Origin: Candidatus Megaera polyxenophila | Lineage (GTDB): Bacteria > Pseudomonadota > Alphaproteobacteria > Rickettsiales > Rickettsiaceae | NCBI GenBank assembly: GCA_037101405.1 | Contig: AP017966.1 | Location: 1 to 64,000 of the forward strand | DNA: 64,000 nt | Direction of reading: 5' to 3' | Shown here: positions 26,834 to 36,092 of the stretch, piece by piece | How positions within the stretch are numbered: position 1 is the first letter of the stretch | Layout: each line of letters opens with the position of its first letter | Notes under the pieces: model-generated | The model's database searches: none | Told to the model about the DNA's origin: nothing | What the model saw: only the letters and a program-made list of their open reading frames with translations | Made by a program: the position numbers and the translations under genes

Positions 26834-26866
26834 ATGATAACTTACTCATTTTATCAGTTGATAAAA
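26832..26866 (+). repeat. inverted repeats downstream of the partition operon
   Basis: AAATGATAAC at 26832-26841 overlaps ACTTACTCAT (26840-26849), the reverse complement of ATGAGTAAGT at 25911-25920. They are followed by a perfect 8-bp inverted repeat (26849-26856 and 26859-26866, TTTTATCA/TGATAAAA). They mirror the sites upstream of parA, so the operon is bracketed by related sites. Confidence 0.5.
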
Positions 26867-26981
26867 ACTTCAAATTAGTATTTAGCTAAATTACAATTAA
26901 AAATATATTAATTAATAAAATTAATTGTTGTTAAATAGAAAAAATGGTAGGATATTTAATTAATATTAAATAATATTATTT

Positions 26982-27647
26982 ATGGATTATTCAGAACCTT
27001 GCAAATATTCGATCAGATTAATAGAAAAACTGAAATCACTAGATACTAAGAATATACTGGACTTTGGTTTAATTAATAAAGCTATCTACTGGGCTAAAAA
27101 ATATCATGGCGACCAAAAAAGGAAAAGCGGCGAGCCGTATTATTCACATCCTCTGGAAGTAGCTTATATGATATCTGAACATAAGCTAAAAACCGATGTA
27201 ATAGTAGCTAGTATATTACACGATATAATAGAAGATACCGAAGTGACGGTAGGAATGATATTTGATAATTTTAGCTGGCGAATAGCTCAAATGGTTGACA
27301 TGCTTACCCGTGATAGACCAGATGGTACTAAGTTAACTATAGAGGAAGTAATCACCAATGCTTATAAAAAAGCTGATAAGGAAGTGTTGTTAATTAAGTT
27401 AATTGATAGGTTGCACAACATTCAAACTATAGAAAGCATGAGCACTCAAAAAATAGAAAAAATTATTGCTGAAACTTTAACAAACTTTATAGCTAGTTCG
27501 ATGTATCTTGGATTATTAGAAATAGAACAACAGTTGACCGAAAGCTGTATGTACTATGATTCCAAACAGAAAAACAAGCCCTACAAAAAAAAGTCTATAT
27601 TTTCTTTTAATGATCATACCTCCCCGCTGTTATCTCTAATTTCTTAA
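26982..27647 (+). CDS. SpoT-like (p)ppGpp hydrolase domain protein
   Basis: The protein is 221 aa with only the HD hydrolase domain: HGDQKRKSGEPYYSHPLEV, the catalytic HDIIEDT and LIKLIDRLHNIQ. No RelA synthetase domain is present, so it would degrade rather than make the alarmone. Short SpoT fragments like this are spread widely in rickettsial genomes and mobile elements. The 3' end overlaps the convergent MFS gene by 41 bases. Confidence 0.85.
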   Translation: MDYSEPCKYSIRLIEKLKSLDTKNILDFGLINKAIYWAKKYHGDQKRKSGEPYYSHPLEVAYMISEHKLKTDVIVASILHDIIEDTEVTVGMIFDNFSWRIAQMVDMLTRDRPDGTKLTIEEVITNAYKKADKEVLLIKLIDRLHNIQTIESMSTQKIEKIIAETLTNFIASSMYLGLLEIEQQLTESCMYYDSKQKNKPYKKKSIFSFNDHTSPLLSLIS

Positions 27648-28914
27648 AATGAAACAACCCAAAACCAAATGCTATACTCATAGGTATCATCAGGATTGCA
27701 ATACCCCAGTGACCAAAATATTTCTCTAGATAAACAAGTCCAAAAGAGGTTGTTATATGCATTATAGCTCTTGATAGGGCATATATAAAACTCCCGAAAG
27801 TGAAGCGCTTAAAAATAGGAATATGAGTATAAAAAACCGGCGTAGCAGGATTAGTACTGAGAACAAAGAGTACAAAGAATGCTTGAATACAAAATAATTG
27901 TATATGATTATCTATATTATCTAATAAATATGGGGTAATTAGTGCAAATGGAAAAAATACCCATAACTTAAACTGTAATATTTTTAGAGGATGTATCCTA
28001 CAAGATAACCAGGTTATGATAATGTAACCAATTAATGCAATGATCGAAATAATAAAGTTCTGATGTATCACCTCATCAGCCGTGAATCCTAAGTTCTGTT
28101 TTAAAAAATTACCACAATAAATATATGTAAAGTAAAAACACACTGGCCATCCGCATTGGATAAAAAATAAAGATAGCAAAGTTATTTTATTGCCCTTCTC
28201 CTGGTAAAGATAATTGTTCTTTAGTATTTCGTTTGTTAAATCTTTTTCTAAAGTGATTTCCATTCTACGTTTAGCATCGGCAAAATCTACAGTTTCTTTT
28301 AATGTAGTTCTTGCTATTGCGCCTACTAAAGCTATTACAGTACCTACCCAAAAAGCATATCGCCAATTGAATCCGTAACTCGTAAAAAGAGAAGCCAGCG
28401 CTAAAGCAAATACGCCTCCTAGAATAGAAGCAACAGCGATCATCATTACAACTGGATATTGTTGTGGCGGTTTTACAACCTCGGTTAGATATATTTCCGC
28501 TCCTACTATCTCTCCCATAGAAGACATGCCTTGAATCATCCGACAAATAGTAACAACCCAAGATGCGGTTATACCTACTTGAGCATAAGTAGGTAAAGTA
28601 GCCATTACTACGCATGATATAGACATCAGAAAAGTGGTTATTACAACCGTAGCCTTGCGGCCTACATTATCACCAATATAGCCAAATATTAAAGCCCCGA
28701 AGGGTCTAAAAACAAAGATGGAACAAAAAGAAAAAGCTGATAATAAAGATGCAGTAAAAGGATCAGTTTTCGGAAAAAATAACTCGTTAAGCAATACTGC
28801 CATATGAACATATAACATAAGGTCGAAATACTCGAGGAACGTGCCTATAGATAGTAATCCTACAGCTTCTTTTTGTTCTCTTGTAAGGCTTTGCTGATTC
28901 TCTACTGCTTGCAT
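27607..28914 (-). CDS. ProP-like MFS transporter
   Basis: The protein is 435 aa with about 12 transmembrane helices. Family motif GYIGDNVGRKATV lies in the loop after helix 2 and GAEIYLTEVV in the region typical of the metabolite:H+ symporter (ProP/ShiA) family. Rickettsiae carry many ProP paralogues, thought to import osmolytes or host metabolites. The substrate is unknown. It is transcribed toward the SpoT-like gene. Confidence 0.85.
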   Translation of the reverse strand: MQAVENQQSLTREQKEAVGLLSIGTFLEYFDLMLYVHMAVLLNELFFPKTDPFTASLLSAFSFCSIFVFRPFGALIFGYIGDNVGRKATVVITTFLMSISCVVMATLPTYAQVGITASWVVTICRMIQGMSSMGEIVGAEIYLTEVVKPPQQYPVVMMIAVASILGGVFALALASLFTSYGFNWRYAFWVGTVIALVGAIARTTLKETVDFADAKRRMEITLEKDLTNEILKNNYLYQEKGNKITLLSLFFIQCGWPVCFYFTYIYCGNFLKQNLGFTADEVIHQNFIISIIALIGYIIITWLSCRIHPLKILQFKLWVFFPFALITPYLLDNIDNHIQLFCIQAFFVLFVLSTNPATPVFYTHIPIFKRFTFGSFIYALSRAIMHITTSFGLVYLEKYFGHWGIAILMIPMSIAFGFGLFHFKKLEITAGRYDH

Positions 28915-29049
28915 TTAAGATTATTTATATTTCCTTAACTCTAGTTTTATTCAATATTAATATTAGAAGCCCTGCAACTATAATTTAGCCCTATCAAAAG
29001 ATAAAATACCTTTTAAGTTGCATAATTTCATTATTTTAATTACTTATTG

Positions 29050-30009
29050 CTATTTTAAACACAACATTTTTACCATTTCTATCTTATCTTGATATTTTGC
29101 TCCATTTTCTAAATTCCCGTAGTGATTGGAAAATCTACTATAAGCATCAAATACTTCTATGGGTATATTTATAGAGCTTCCATAGATTTCAGAGCGTAAG
29201 TAATTAATTTCTTCTTCAATTTGATCTTCCTTAAGTTCAATAGACCAAGCCCTTTGTTTATCGTTTTGATTCATGCTCCATCTATAACCACGCATCTTTA
29301 ATAGGTCTTTACTTTCATAAGGAGCATTAGTTGCCCATAATCTAAATCTTATAGCTAAAGCACTCTCAAGTAATTGCTTTAAAACTGGTTGTTTTGAAAT
29401 TAGTGATTCTTGAGATAAAATATGTACCCCAGCTAAACAGTCAGTTATTGCTCTGTGCCCTTCAAAAAAGAAATTATATTTATAAGCAATATATTCCAGT
29501 TTATGACTTGATATCCCTTCATTCTTCCAATCTATATCATACATCGAGCAACCCCAAGGCTTAGGTGTAATAGTAGGAAAGATTATCTCAAAAAAAGCTC
29601 TGTCAAACTGAGCATTATGAGCAATGATTATATCTACATCTTTCAAATAAGAATCTACCTCTTCTACGTTTATCTGATGACCTTTTACCATATCATCAGT
29701 AATGCCAGTTAGTTTAGTAATTGCTTCTGGAATTGGCATACCTGGGTCTTGATACCTATTGAATTCATCCAATAACCGAAAAATACGACCGTCTTCGGTA
29801 TATTCAAACTTTACCATTCCTAATTCAATTATCCTGTCTGTAACACAAGATAATCCGGTAGTTTCTGTATCTAAAAATACTCCTATCAATTTTTTATCGG
29901 TAGAACTATCCGTGTTATATCCTTCTGGTTTGTAATATTTATTAATAATACGATATTGACCACTTTGACGAAGTTGTTCAGCTATATCCTCCAGTATCTT
30001 ATTTAACAT
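29050..30009 (-). CDS. DnaQ-like 3'-5' exonuclease
   Basis: The protein is 319 aa. The DEDDh exonuclease core runs from about residue 40 to 215: FLDTETTGL, LTGITDDMVKG, IIAHNAQFDRAFFE and HRAITDCLAG. The C-terminal third (about 216-319) is not part of DnaQ proper. It lies head-to-tail with a 95-aa gene 15 bases upstream, and the two probably form an operon with the TPR gene. It could proofread or degrade DNA or RNA. Confidence 0.85.
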   Translation of the reverse strand: MLNKILEDIAEQLRQSGQYRIINKYYKPEGYNTDSSTDKKLIGVFLDTETTGLSCVTDRIIELGMVKFEYTEDGRIFRLLDEFNRYQDPGMPIPEAITKLTGITDDMVKGHQINVEEVDSYLKDVDIIIAHNAQFDRAFFEIIFPTITPKPWGCSMYDIDWKNEGISSHKLEYIAYKYNFFFEGHRAITDCLAGVHILSQESLISKQPVLKQLLESALAIRFRLWATNAPYESKDLLKMRGYRWSMNQNDKQRAWSIELKEDQIEEEINYLRSEIYGSSINIPIEVFDAYSRFSNHYGNLENGAKYQDKIEMVKMLCLK

Positions 30010-30024
30010 AATTTATACCAAAGA

Positions 30025-30312
30025 TTATTCATCATCTGCCATAGAAGTAGCTTTTATGATCGCTGAAAAAGACTTTTTGTAAATATTATATATATCTTCG
30101 TCAATCATCTGTTCTGCATTACGTACTTTATTTTCAATAACTATTTTTAACAATTCAATAGCTGTAGTCATAGTAGATGAAACCATCTGACTTACAGTTT
30201 CTTTTGTTGTACTATGTTCCATATCAAAAATACTGTCAAAAACCATATTTGATAATTCGTTAGTATCAAACTTGGAAACTTTAGGGGCTTTATTGAATTT
30301 CTTTTTTTGCAT
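30025..30312 (-). CDS. hypothetical protein, 95 aa
   Basis: Helical, acidic and lysine-rich small protein with no motif I recognise. The C-terminal half (ELLKIVIENKVRNAEQMI) looks like a coiled coil. It sits between the TPR gene and the DnaQ-like gene with 14-15 base gaps, in one direction. Function unknown. Confidence 0.6.
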   Translation of the reverse strand: MQKKKFNKAPKVSKFDTNELSNMVFDSIFDMEHSTTKETVSQMVSSTMTTAIELLKIVIENKVRNAEQMIDEDIYNIYKKSFSAIIKATSMADDE

Positions 30313-30326
30313 TTTATTATATTCTT

Positions 30327-30797
30327 TTAGTATTGAGCCTTATCACGATCTTTTCTTAAGCAATTCAAAAATGCCTTGAGCGGACTATGAGGATTTATTG
30401 CTATTATTTCTTCTAAAACTGCCGTTAATTCTTCCTCTCTTCCCAAATGAAATAAAGGTTCAACTTTTACTGAATATCCTTCTTCATTCTTAGGATCAAT
30501 TGCAATAGCTAGGTTTGCACTATCAAGAGCCTCTCTATAACGTTCCATCCTATTTAATGCCTTTGCCTTTTTTATATACATTTGGTAAGCAGCAGGAGAA
30601 GAAGGGTCTGCTGCTATTGCTTTATCACATAGATATATAACTTGGTCATATTCTTCATTGTGTAAAGCTACATGAGCTTGATGATGTAAATGTCCGTGGT
30701 CATCTACAGTATTATTTGAAAAAAAGATTTTATATATAAAAAATCCTCCAAGAAGAAATACCAGTACGAATAAGTATTTTGCGTAATTAAATTGCAT
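30327..30797 (-). CDS. membrane-anchored TPR protein
   Basis: The protein is 156 aa. An N-terminal membrane segment (YLFVLVFLLGGFFIYKIFF) is followed by about three tetratricopeptide repeats (YDQVIYLCDKAIAADPSS, YREALDSANLAIAIDPKN). Such proteins scaffold protein contacts, here probably on the periplasmic side. It starts the three-gene group with the 95-aa and DnaQ-like genes. Partner unknown. Confidence 0.75.
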   Translation of the reverse strand: MQFNYAKYLFVLVFLLGGFFIYKIFFSNNTVDDHGHLHHQAHVALHNEEYDQVIYLCDKAIAADPSSPAAYQMYIKKAKALNRMERYREALDSANLAIAIDPKNEEGYSVKVEPLFHLGREEELTAVLEEIIAINPHSPLKAFLNCLRKDRDKAQY

Positions 30798-30859
30798 TTT
30801 TATTCCCCATGTCTCTCATCTGTTAGATTAACTTATTTAGAATAGCTTTTGAACATCCA

Positions 30860-31063
30860 TTATATCAATTTAATATTAGTAGCCGATAACTTACCTTTTT
30901 GTGTTACAGTTTCAAAACTGACTTTCTGGCCTTCATTAACGCTTTTGATACCAGCTTGCTCTAAAGCTGAGAAATGAAAAAATATGTCTCTTGATTTATC
31001 GCTAGGTTCTATAAAACCGTAGCCTTTTGTAGAATTGAACCATTTAACAACCCCTGTTTGCAT
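30860..31063 (-). CDS. cold-shock domain protein
   Basis: The protein is 67 aa, the standard CspA length. It starts with [20 protein letters not shown], the RNP1-like motif, and has DIFFHFSAL (RNP2-like). It binds single-stranded RNA or DNA. The neighbour is an HU-like gene, and the same pair occurs at 58.1-58.7 kb where the cold-shock gene is frameshifted. This is the intact copy. Confidence 0.9.
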   Translation of the reverse strand: MQTGVVKWFNSTKGYGFIEPSDKSRDIFFHFSALEQAGIKSVNEGQKVSFETVTQKGKLSATNIKLI

Positions 31064-31086
31064 AATATTATGTACCTTATTAAACT

Positions 31087-31362
31087 TTATTTATTACATA
31101 CATCCTTTAGCTTCTTCCCTACTTTAAACCTAGGTTTATTATATGCTGGAATATCCAAAGCTAATCCCGTTCTTGGATTATGCCCCCTCCTTGCTGCTAT
31201 TTTACTAATACCAAAATTACCGAAGCCAACGAGGGATATTTCCTTACCTTGCTCCATAGCATCAATTACTGAAGAGGTAAATGTATCAATAGTCTTTTCA
31301 GCTTCCTTTTTTGTGCACCCATGTTGATTTGCGATATGGTCGATAAATTCTTGCTTATGCAT
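31087..31362 (-). CDS. HU/IHF-family DNA-binding protein
   Basis: The protein is 91 aa, the usual HU length. It has [16 protein letters not shown] and the arm RRGHNPRTG, with the DNA-intercalating proline region. It would bend DNA or compact the element's DNA. A close paralogue is at 58378-58653. The C-terminus ends KKLKDVCNK rather than the usual LK, as in rickettsial plasmid HU proteins. Confidence 0.9.
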   Translation of the reverse strand: MHKQEFIDHIANQHGCTKKEAEKTIDTFTSSVIDAMEQGKEISLVGFGNFGISKIAARRGHNPRTGLALDIPAYNKPRFKVGKKLKDVCNK

Positions 31363-31432
31363 AATGGTCTATTTTTATTTAATTATTAGTTCTAAAATTC
31401 AATTATAGTTCATCTTTTATAAACATTACTAA

Positions 31433-32149
31433 TCAGTCATCACTTCTCCTGATTCCAAAAAAATGCAGTAGCATAGTAAATAAGTTGATAAAATCAAGAT
31501 ACAAAGTAAGTGCTCCGTATACTGCTATACTACCTGCTCTTGCTGTAGTTCCGTTCATGGAATAATAAATTGATTTAAGTTTCTGAGTATCATAAGCGGT
31601 AAGTATAGTGAATATGCCCACTCCTATAAAAGAAACTGCAAAATCAAGTGCCGCAGAACGTAAGAATATATTAATCAGACTAGCAATAATTAAACCTATT
31701 AACCCCATATAAACAAATGAACCAGCAGCAGTTAAATCCTTTTTTGTAGTATAGCCATATAGACTCATTACTCCAAAAGTAGACGCTGTAACAAAAAATG
31801 TTTTAGCAATACTTGCGGTCGTATATATCAGAAATATAGAACCGAGCGATAATCCGTTAAGAATGGCAAATATACCAAGGTGTAACATAGCCTGCTGCTT
31901 ATTCATGCTCATCAACTTACGACCAAAGAAAAAAATATGAATAAGCGGCGCAAACATCACAACATATACAAGAGGGGTAGTAAATATCACCATTGCGACT
32001 GGAGCACTATTACCTACTATATAAGCGACCAGTGCCGAAATACCAAGTGCTAGGGACATATTCTGATAAATGGAAAGCATATATACTCTTAAGCCTTCAT
32101 CGTAATAACTGTTTGCTTCTTTCGTAAAGCTATAATTATTGTATTTCAT
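31433..32149 (-). CDS. Bax-inhibitor-1 / YccA-family membrane protein
   Basis: The protein is 238 aa with seven predicted transmembrane helices, of which the last carries AVYGALTLYLDFINLFTMLL, the TMBIM family signature. Family members are calcium-leak-type or protease-modulating membrane proteins. It is widespread in rickettsiae. It is a stand-alone minus-strand gene here. Confidence 0.85.
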   Translation of the reverse strand: MKYNNYSFTKEANSYYDEGLRVYMLSIYQNMSLALGISALVAYIVGNSAPVAMVIFTTPLVYVVMFAPLIHIFFFGRKLMSMNKQQAMLHLGIFAILNGLSLGSIFLIYTTASIAKTFFVTASTFGVMSLYGYTTKKDLTAAGSFVYMGLIGLIIASLINIFLRSAALDFAVSFIGVGIFTILTAYDTQKLKSIYYSMNGTTARAGSIAVYGALTLYLDFINLFTMLLHFFGIRRSDD

Positions 32150-32176
32150 AGTATTTTTAATAAAAAACGTTAATAC

Positions 32177-33049
32177 TTAAATAAGTTTTTGGATATCACT
32201 AACCGATAAGCCAGTAGCCGCAGAAATAGTATTAACATCTACTTTTTGAGAAAGCAGATTTTTGGCTATTTCAATATCTCTTTCAGCTTTACCTTCAGCT
32301 TTTGCTTGTTTTAACATATAATCCTCAGCAGCCTTATTATCCATAATACGCTTAGTCTCTTGTTCATAGGTAAGTAATTCCTCTTCTGTCCAGTTAAACT
32401 GGTTTAATTCCTCGTAAGCTCGCTCTATTACCAAATCAGAACCTATTAATTTACGCAGGTCCGCCTCGCTGGTTTTATTTGCGTTTTTGAAAAAATAACA
32501 CCATTTTTCAATAATATTGCTAAGTAACTCAATGTTAGTTATTTTAAACTTAGGTAATTCAATAAAAGTAAAAGAAAAATCTTTTAAATCATGAGTGTAA
32601 GATTCCTTATCAAGAATAATATGATCTGACTTATAGAATATTTTATCTTTAAAAATAATATTATCACTAATAGCAATAAATATCACCGCCTTTAGATCAA
32701 TATATCTAGCACCTTCTTCCTTACCTTTATTCAACTGACGGGAGTAAGCTTTAGCAGCATAATATTGTGCTCTTTTTTCAAAACCTTCTTGTGGAGATAC
32801 CTGCATCTCGATAATGAGTTGTACTCCGTTCTCATCTTTACATAAAACGTCAACTACGCTCTGCTTTTTAGCAGCAATTTCAGGTATAGCAATAGTAGAT
32901 AAAAAAGTTACTTCCTTGATTTTGTCTCCATCCTTAAACTCTAAGACATCATTTATAAAATGAATAAGTATATCCTTATTCTTCTCCGAACCGAATATAC
33001 GGCGAAACGCCACATCATTTTTAGGATCAAGAAATTTAGTAATAGCCAT
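32177..33049 (-). CDS. Rpn/PD-(D/E)XK transposase-like nuclease
   Basis: The protein is 290 aa. The N-terminus FLDPKNDVAFRRIFGSEKNK and the core VDVLCKDENGVQLIIEMQVS (D then ExQ) are typical of the Rpn family of recombination-promoting nucleases. The C-terminal tail has KAEGKAERDIEIAKNLL and an HTH-like VNTISAATGLSVSDIQKL. Such proteins promote recA-independent recombination and are highly repeated in Rickettsia. Confidence 0.9.
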   Translation of the reverse strand: MAITKFLDPKNDVAFRRIFGSEKNKDILIHFINDVLEFKDGDKIKEVTFLSTIAIPEIAAKKQSVVDVLCKDENGVQLIIEMQVSPQEGFEKRAQYYAAKAYSRQLNKGKEEGARYIDLKAVIFIAISDNIIFKDKIFYKSDHIILDKESYTHDLKDFSFTFIELPKFKITNIELLSNIIEKWCYFFKNANKTSEADLRKLIGSDLVIERAYEELNQFNWTEEELLTYEQETKRIMDNKAAEDYMLKQAKAEGKAERDIEIAKNLLSQKVDVNTISAATGLSVSDIQKLI

Positions 33050-33132
33050 AATAATACGATTGTTAAATATTTCGGTTATTTATCCAAGGTTACTATATCA
33101 TGTATCTTATCATGATACATGAATTAACTGAA

Positions 33133-33750
33133 TTACTTAACCAATTTTTCTGCGATTTCTGCAATATGTCTTCCATAAAGCTTTGCAGTTTTAATATCTC
33201 CAGATGCTGTAGTAGTTTCTGGAGTTCCTTGATTTGATTGTGCCATAACTCCAACATAGCTACCTAAACGATTAATATTTTCAGGAGCATATGGTGATTC
33301 CGGTAATATACCTGGACTAACCCAAATCATTCCATGTTGACCAGCTAAAACTACTAATTCTAGTATTGATGATAGTTTGTCACCGCTTAAGCCTCCACTA
33401 TTAGTAAAACCTCCAGCAACCTTATTTTTCCATTTTTGTTCAAAAAATATTTTTGAAGTTGTATCAATAAACATTTTAAATGGTCCTGATAGAGAACCCA
33501 TATAAGTTGGAGCACCAAAAACAATAGCATCAGATTTTTCAAGAGTCTGCCAATCTGCTTCTGATATTTTACCCTCAGGACTAACTTTAATTAACTTTGA
33601 TTCAGTTCCTTTTACCTCAAGCGTACCTTCATAAACAGCTTTAGCAATTACTTCGGTATGACCATAACCGCTATGATATACAACCGCAATCCTAGCAGCC
33701 AAAGCTGATGAAGAGATTGTACAAAATAAAATAAATATAAATATCTTCAT
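33133..33750 (-). CDS. WrbA-like flavodoxin-fold protein with signal peptide
   Basis: The protein is 205 aa. FMN-binding loop VVYHSGYGHTEVIA follows residue 18, GAPTYMGSLSGPFK and QGTPETTTASG match WrbA-type quinone reductases. The first 18 residues (MKIFIFILFCTISSSALA) look like a cleavable signal peptide, unusual because WrbA is normally cytosolic. It would reduce quinones by two electrons to avoid radical formation. Confidence 0.8.
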   Translation of the reverse strand: MKIFIFILFCTISSSALAARIAVVYHSGYGHTEVIAKAVYEGTLEVKGTESKLIKVSPEGKISEADWQTLEKSDAIVFGAPTYMGSLSGPFKMFIDTTSKIFFEQKWKNKVAGGFTNSGGLSGDKLSSILELVVLAGQHGMIWVSPGILPESPYAPENINRLGSYVGVMAQSNQGTPETTTASGDIKTAKLYGRHIAEIAEKLVK

Positions 33751-33830
33751 AAAGCGACCCCAAGTTATTGTTTTTATTTGCTAAAATTATAATAGTTAGA
33801 ATTTTTATCAGTATCTTTCATTATTTTTAC

Positions 33831-34016
33831 TTATGCGCAATCTTTATGAATCGTGTTAATATTCTCTATAAAATTCTCAGTATTAACCAGTTTATATTTG
33901 CCGTTGGTATTTTGTTCAAGCCATTTTCCTAGTTTCTCCAATGACACATGCATATCAGCTGAATATAACCAGTTTAAAATAACATTTTTAGGTAACGTGG
34001 AGATTTCTTTGTTCAT
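33831..34016 (-). CDS. small conserved hypothetical, 61 aa (paralogue at 58689)
   Basis: The product reads STLPKNVILNWLYSADMHV, LGKWLEQNTNGKYKLV. A close paralogue is at 58689-58886 next to another HU gene, so this is a real, duplicated gene. No domain recognised. It precedes a TfoX-like gene on the same strand with a 50-base gap. Confidence 0.65.
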   Translation of the reverse strand: MNKEISTLPKNVILNWLYSADMHVSLEKLGKWLEQNTNGKYKLVNTENFIENINTIHKDCA

Positions 34017-34066
34017 TGTAAATAATAAAATATATGATAAAAGAACAGTTATAACAAGCTGTTCAA

Positions 34067-34300
34067 CTATAAAATGTCATCGTAAGCCTTTTGTAATTTA
34101 GTGTTAAAAGCTTCTTTATCTAAAGAATGATCAACTTTAACTAATACACCGTTATTGAAAAGGTATAACTTTTCTGCATGTACTTTGGCAAACAACATTC
34201 CATCCCTATAAAGACCTATAAACTTATCGTGCATCCTGTACTCTACTTTACCTATAGCTGCCATAGATGTCATTATCTTTTTGATTAAAGATCGATCCAT
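34067..34300 (-). CDS. TfoX N-terminal-domain-like protein, 77 aa
   Basis: It reads YRMHDKFIGLYRDGMLFAKV and EKLYLFNNG, matching the strand pattern of the TfoX N-terminal domain (R-M-F-G-x-GLY-DG-MFA-LYLK). The usual C-terminal HhH-like domain is missing. A paralogue lies at 43734-43970 and a diverged one at 44121-44450. A role in competence or DNA transactions is uncertain. Confidence 0.65.
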   Translation of the reverse strand: MDRSLIKKIMTSMAAIGKVEYRMHDKFIGLYRDGMLFAKVHAEKLYLFNNGVLVKVDHSLDKEAFNTKLQKAYDDIL

Positions 34301-34723
34301 TAGCGATAGAGGATTAGCATCGTAGGTAATAAAAAGCCCGATTATAGGAATATTTTACTGCAACTCAAGGGATAATTTTATTCCTATAAAGGAACAAGCA
34401 TTAAATAAATTTCTTACTTTTTTGAAACGATAATCAATTTTTTAATATAACAGTCTCAAATCTTTGTATATCAAAATTTATAGAATAATTGAAAAGCAAG
34501 CAAAGTTAGTTTGCCTATTGCGTATCACAAAATTTTGCGAATGTTTATTGTAACTTTGATTTTCAAATTAGATCAAATTCTAATTAAGAAATAATCTGGA
34601 ATTCATGATAATACGCAATACGCCATTCAACAAAAATTTGAATAGTTACCCTTAGTTCAAGTGATTAAAATAATGACTCTGAATTGGTTGGCTTTAAGAA
34701 AATTCATGAAATTACGAAATATT
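34301..34723. repeat. 423-base non-coding stretch with two perfect inverted repeats
   Basis: No gene was seen. Two perfect inverted repeats are present: TTATAGGAATA at 34342-34352 with its inverse at 34379-34389, and TATTGCGTAT at 34516-34525 with its inverse at 34611-34620. ATACGCAATA also occurs at 60268-60277 near traA. These could be recombination, replication or transcription-stop elements. Confidence 0.45.
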
Positions 34724-35608
34724 TTAAGCTGCCTCTATGTCTTGCGAATAATTATACTGCTTATGTATGTACTCTATACAGGCCAGTTGCCTTTCCTCCC
34801 CTAAATCTGCAATACTTTCAACACCAGCTTTGCTAAACCATTTGTTTATTATCTCGCTTGATACGTTATGCAATTTAATAAGTTCTAGCAACTCTAAAAG
34901 TGTTTCACTCGGCTCTAGGTCTTTAACCTCTTCCTCTTGATTAGATAAAACAGAATCAAGTTTGCTACTTATGCTTTGAGATTTTGGAGTTATATTTTTA
35001 ACTTCTATTTCAAGCTCATTAAAAGGCTTGCCTTCCATTTCCTCAGCTGTCGGATGCTGACTTACTATCTCAGGAAAAGCCTTACGTAGTGCTTGCGCCT
35101 CAGCACATTTGGCAAGTTGACCATATGGTCTTTTTTGCCACATAGTATTAGGTGTAGCTGTATCTTTTTTAGCAGCATAATTTTCTAACCAGTATTCTTT
35201 AGCAGTAAATTCAACAATTTTAGTATTATTTACCAGCTTTTTTACTGTTACCTTACACCATTTTGGATAAGTAATATCTACTCCCCCTAAATTACATGTA
35301 ACATCTTCGCCAAATTCAGGCTCACTTACACCTGCATATTGCTGGCTTCGTGCCGCCTGTATCCTATATAGACCAACACCCGCCATAACCACGTCTTTAT
35401 ATTCGTACCTACCTGTCTGAGCATTCTTTACACTCATCGGAACAATATGTACCGGCTTTTGCATTGGGTCTAATTTTGCTGCCTTACAATAATCAAGAAC
35501 CATTTTTATACTTTCGTCTCTTGCACCGGTATATAAGCTGTTTTTTAGTGCCGACCATATATGCTGATCAATTTCATTAGTGGTATTTATTGCTGCTATA
35601 TTGCTCAT
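34724..35608 (-). CDS. RecT/Bet-type single-strand annealing recombinase
   Basis: The protein is 294 aa. It has the RecT/Bet features AKLDPMQKPVHIVPM, DVVMAGVGLYRIQAAR and PYGQLAKCAEAQALRKAFPE. It anneals single strands together with a 5'-3' exonuclease; the YqaJ-type partner just upstream is broken by an insertion sequence. The last 80 residues are probably an extra C-terminal region. Confidence 0.85.
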   Translation of the reverse strand: MSNIAAINTTNEIDQHIWSALKNSLYTGARDESIKMVLDYCKAAKLDPMQKPVHIVPMSVKNAQTGRYEYKDVVMAGVGLYRIQAARSQQYAGVSEPEFGEDVTCNLGGVDITYPKWCKVTVKKLVNNTKIVEFTAKEYWLENYAAKKDTATPNTMWQKRPYGQLAKCAEAQALRKAFPEIVSQHPTAEEMEGKPFNELEIEVKNITPKSQSISSKLDSVLSNQEEEVKDLEPSETLLELLELIKLHNVSSEIINKWFSKAGVESIADLGEERQLACIEYIHKQYNYSQDIEAA

Positions 35609-35624
35609 GGTTTACCTTCATTAT

Positions 35625-35846
35625 TTAAATATCTTTATATTTTATTATTAACTGATAGCGTTTTTTTAATCTTTCTAGAAAATCAGGTTCAACTCCTTTA
35701 TTTCCTCTTTCTACCTCAGTAATCCTGGATGGATAAGTATGCATATATTCCGCAATTTGAGGTATTGTTATACCTGCTTCTTTCCGCATTCTCCTTAATT
35801 CTTCTCCCTCTTCCTTTGTCAGTAACGGATATTTTCTTATCATCAT
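35625..35846 (-). CDS. XRE-type helix-turn-helix regulator
   Basis: The protein is 73 aa. A Cro/C1-type HTH is clear (EELRRMRKEAGITIPQIAEYMHTYPSRITEVERG). It sits between the recT and yqaJ genes with overlapping ends (the YqaJ stop lies within the XRE start), so the three formed one operon. It may control that operon. Confidence 0.8.
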   Translation of the reverse strand: MMIRKYPLLTKEEGEELRRMRKEAGITIPQIAEYMHTYPSRITEVERGNKGVEPDFLERLKKRYQLIIKYKDI

Positions 35847-36092
35847 TTAATTAAAAATACTCTTGATTGCTTAGTATAACTACTATACTTCATATACAGG
35901 TCTTTTGCCTCATCTTTAAACCTTTTTAAGTCAAAAAATGACCTTGGAGTGCTATTCTTCCATGTAGCTATCACGTTACCGTTATTATCAATTAGCACGT
36001 CATAATCTCGCATAAATTCCTGTATATCTAAGGTGGCCCAATTTGTCTAGACTAAAAATCAGAAATTATGAGATATAATTTGCGTTATAATT

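Noticed and set aside
28271-28615. 114-codon frame within the MFS gene
   Set aside because: Overlaps the intact transporter frame; cysteine/serine/arginine-rich shadow composition.
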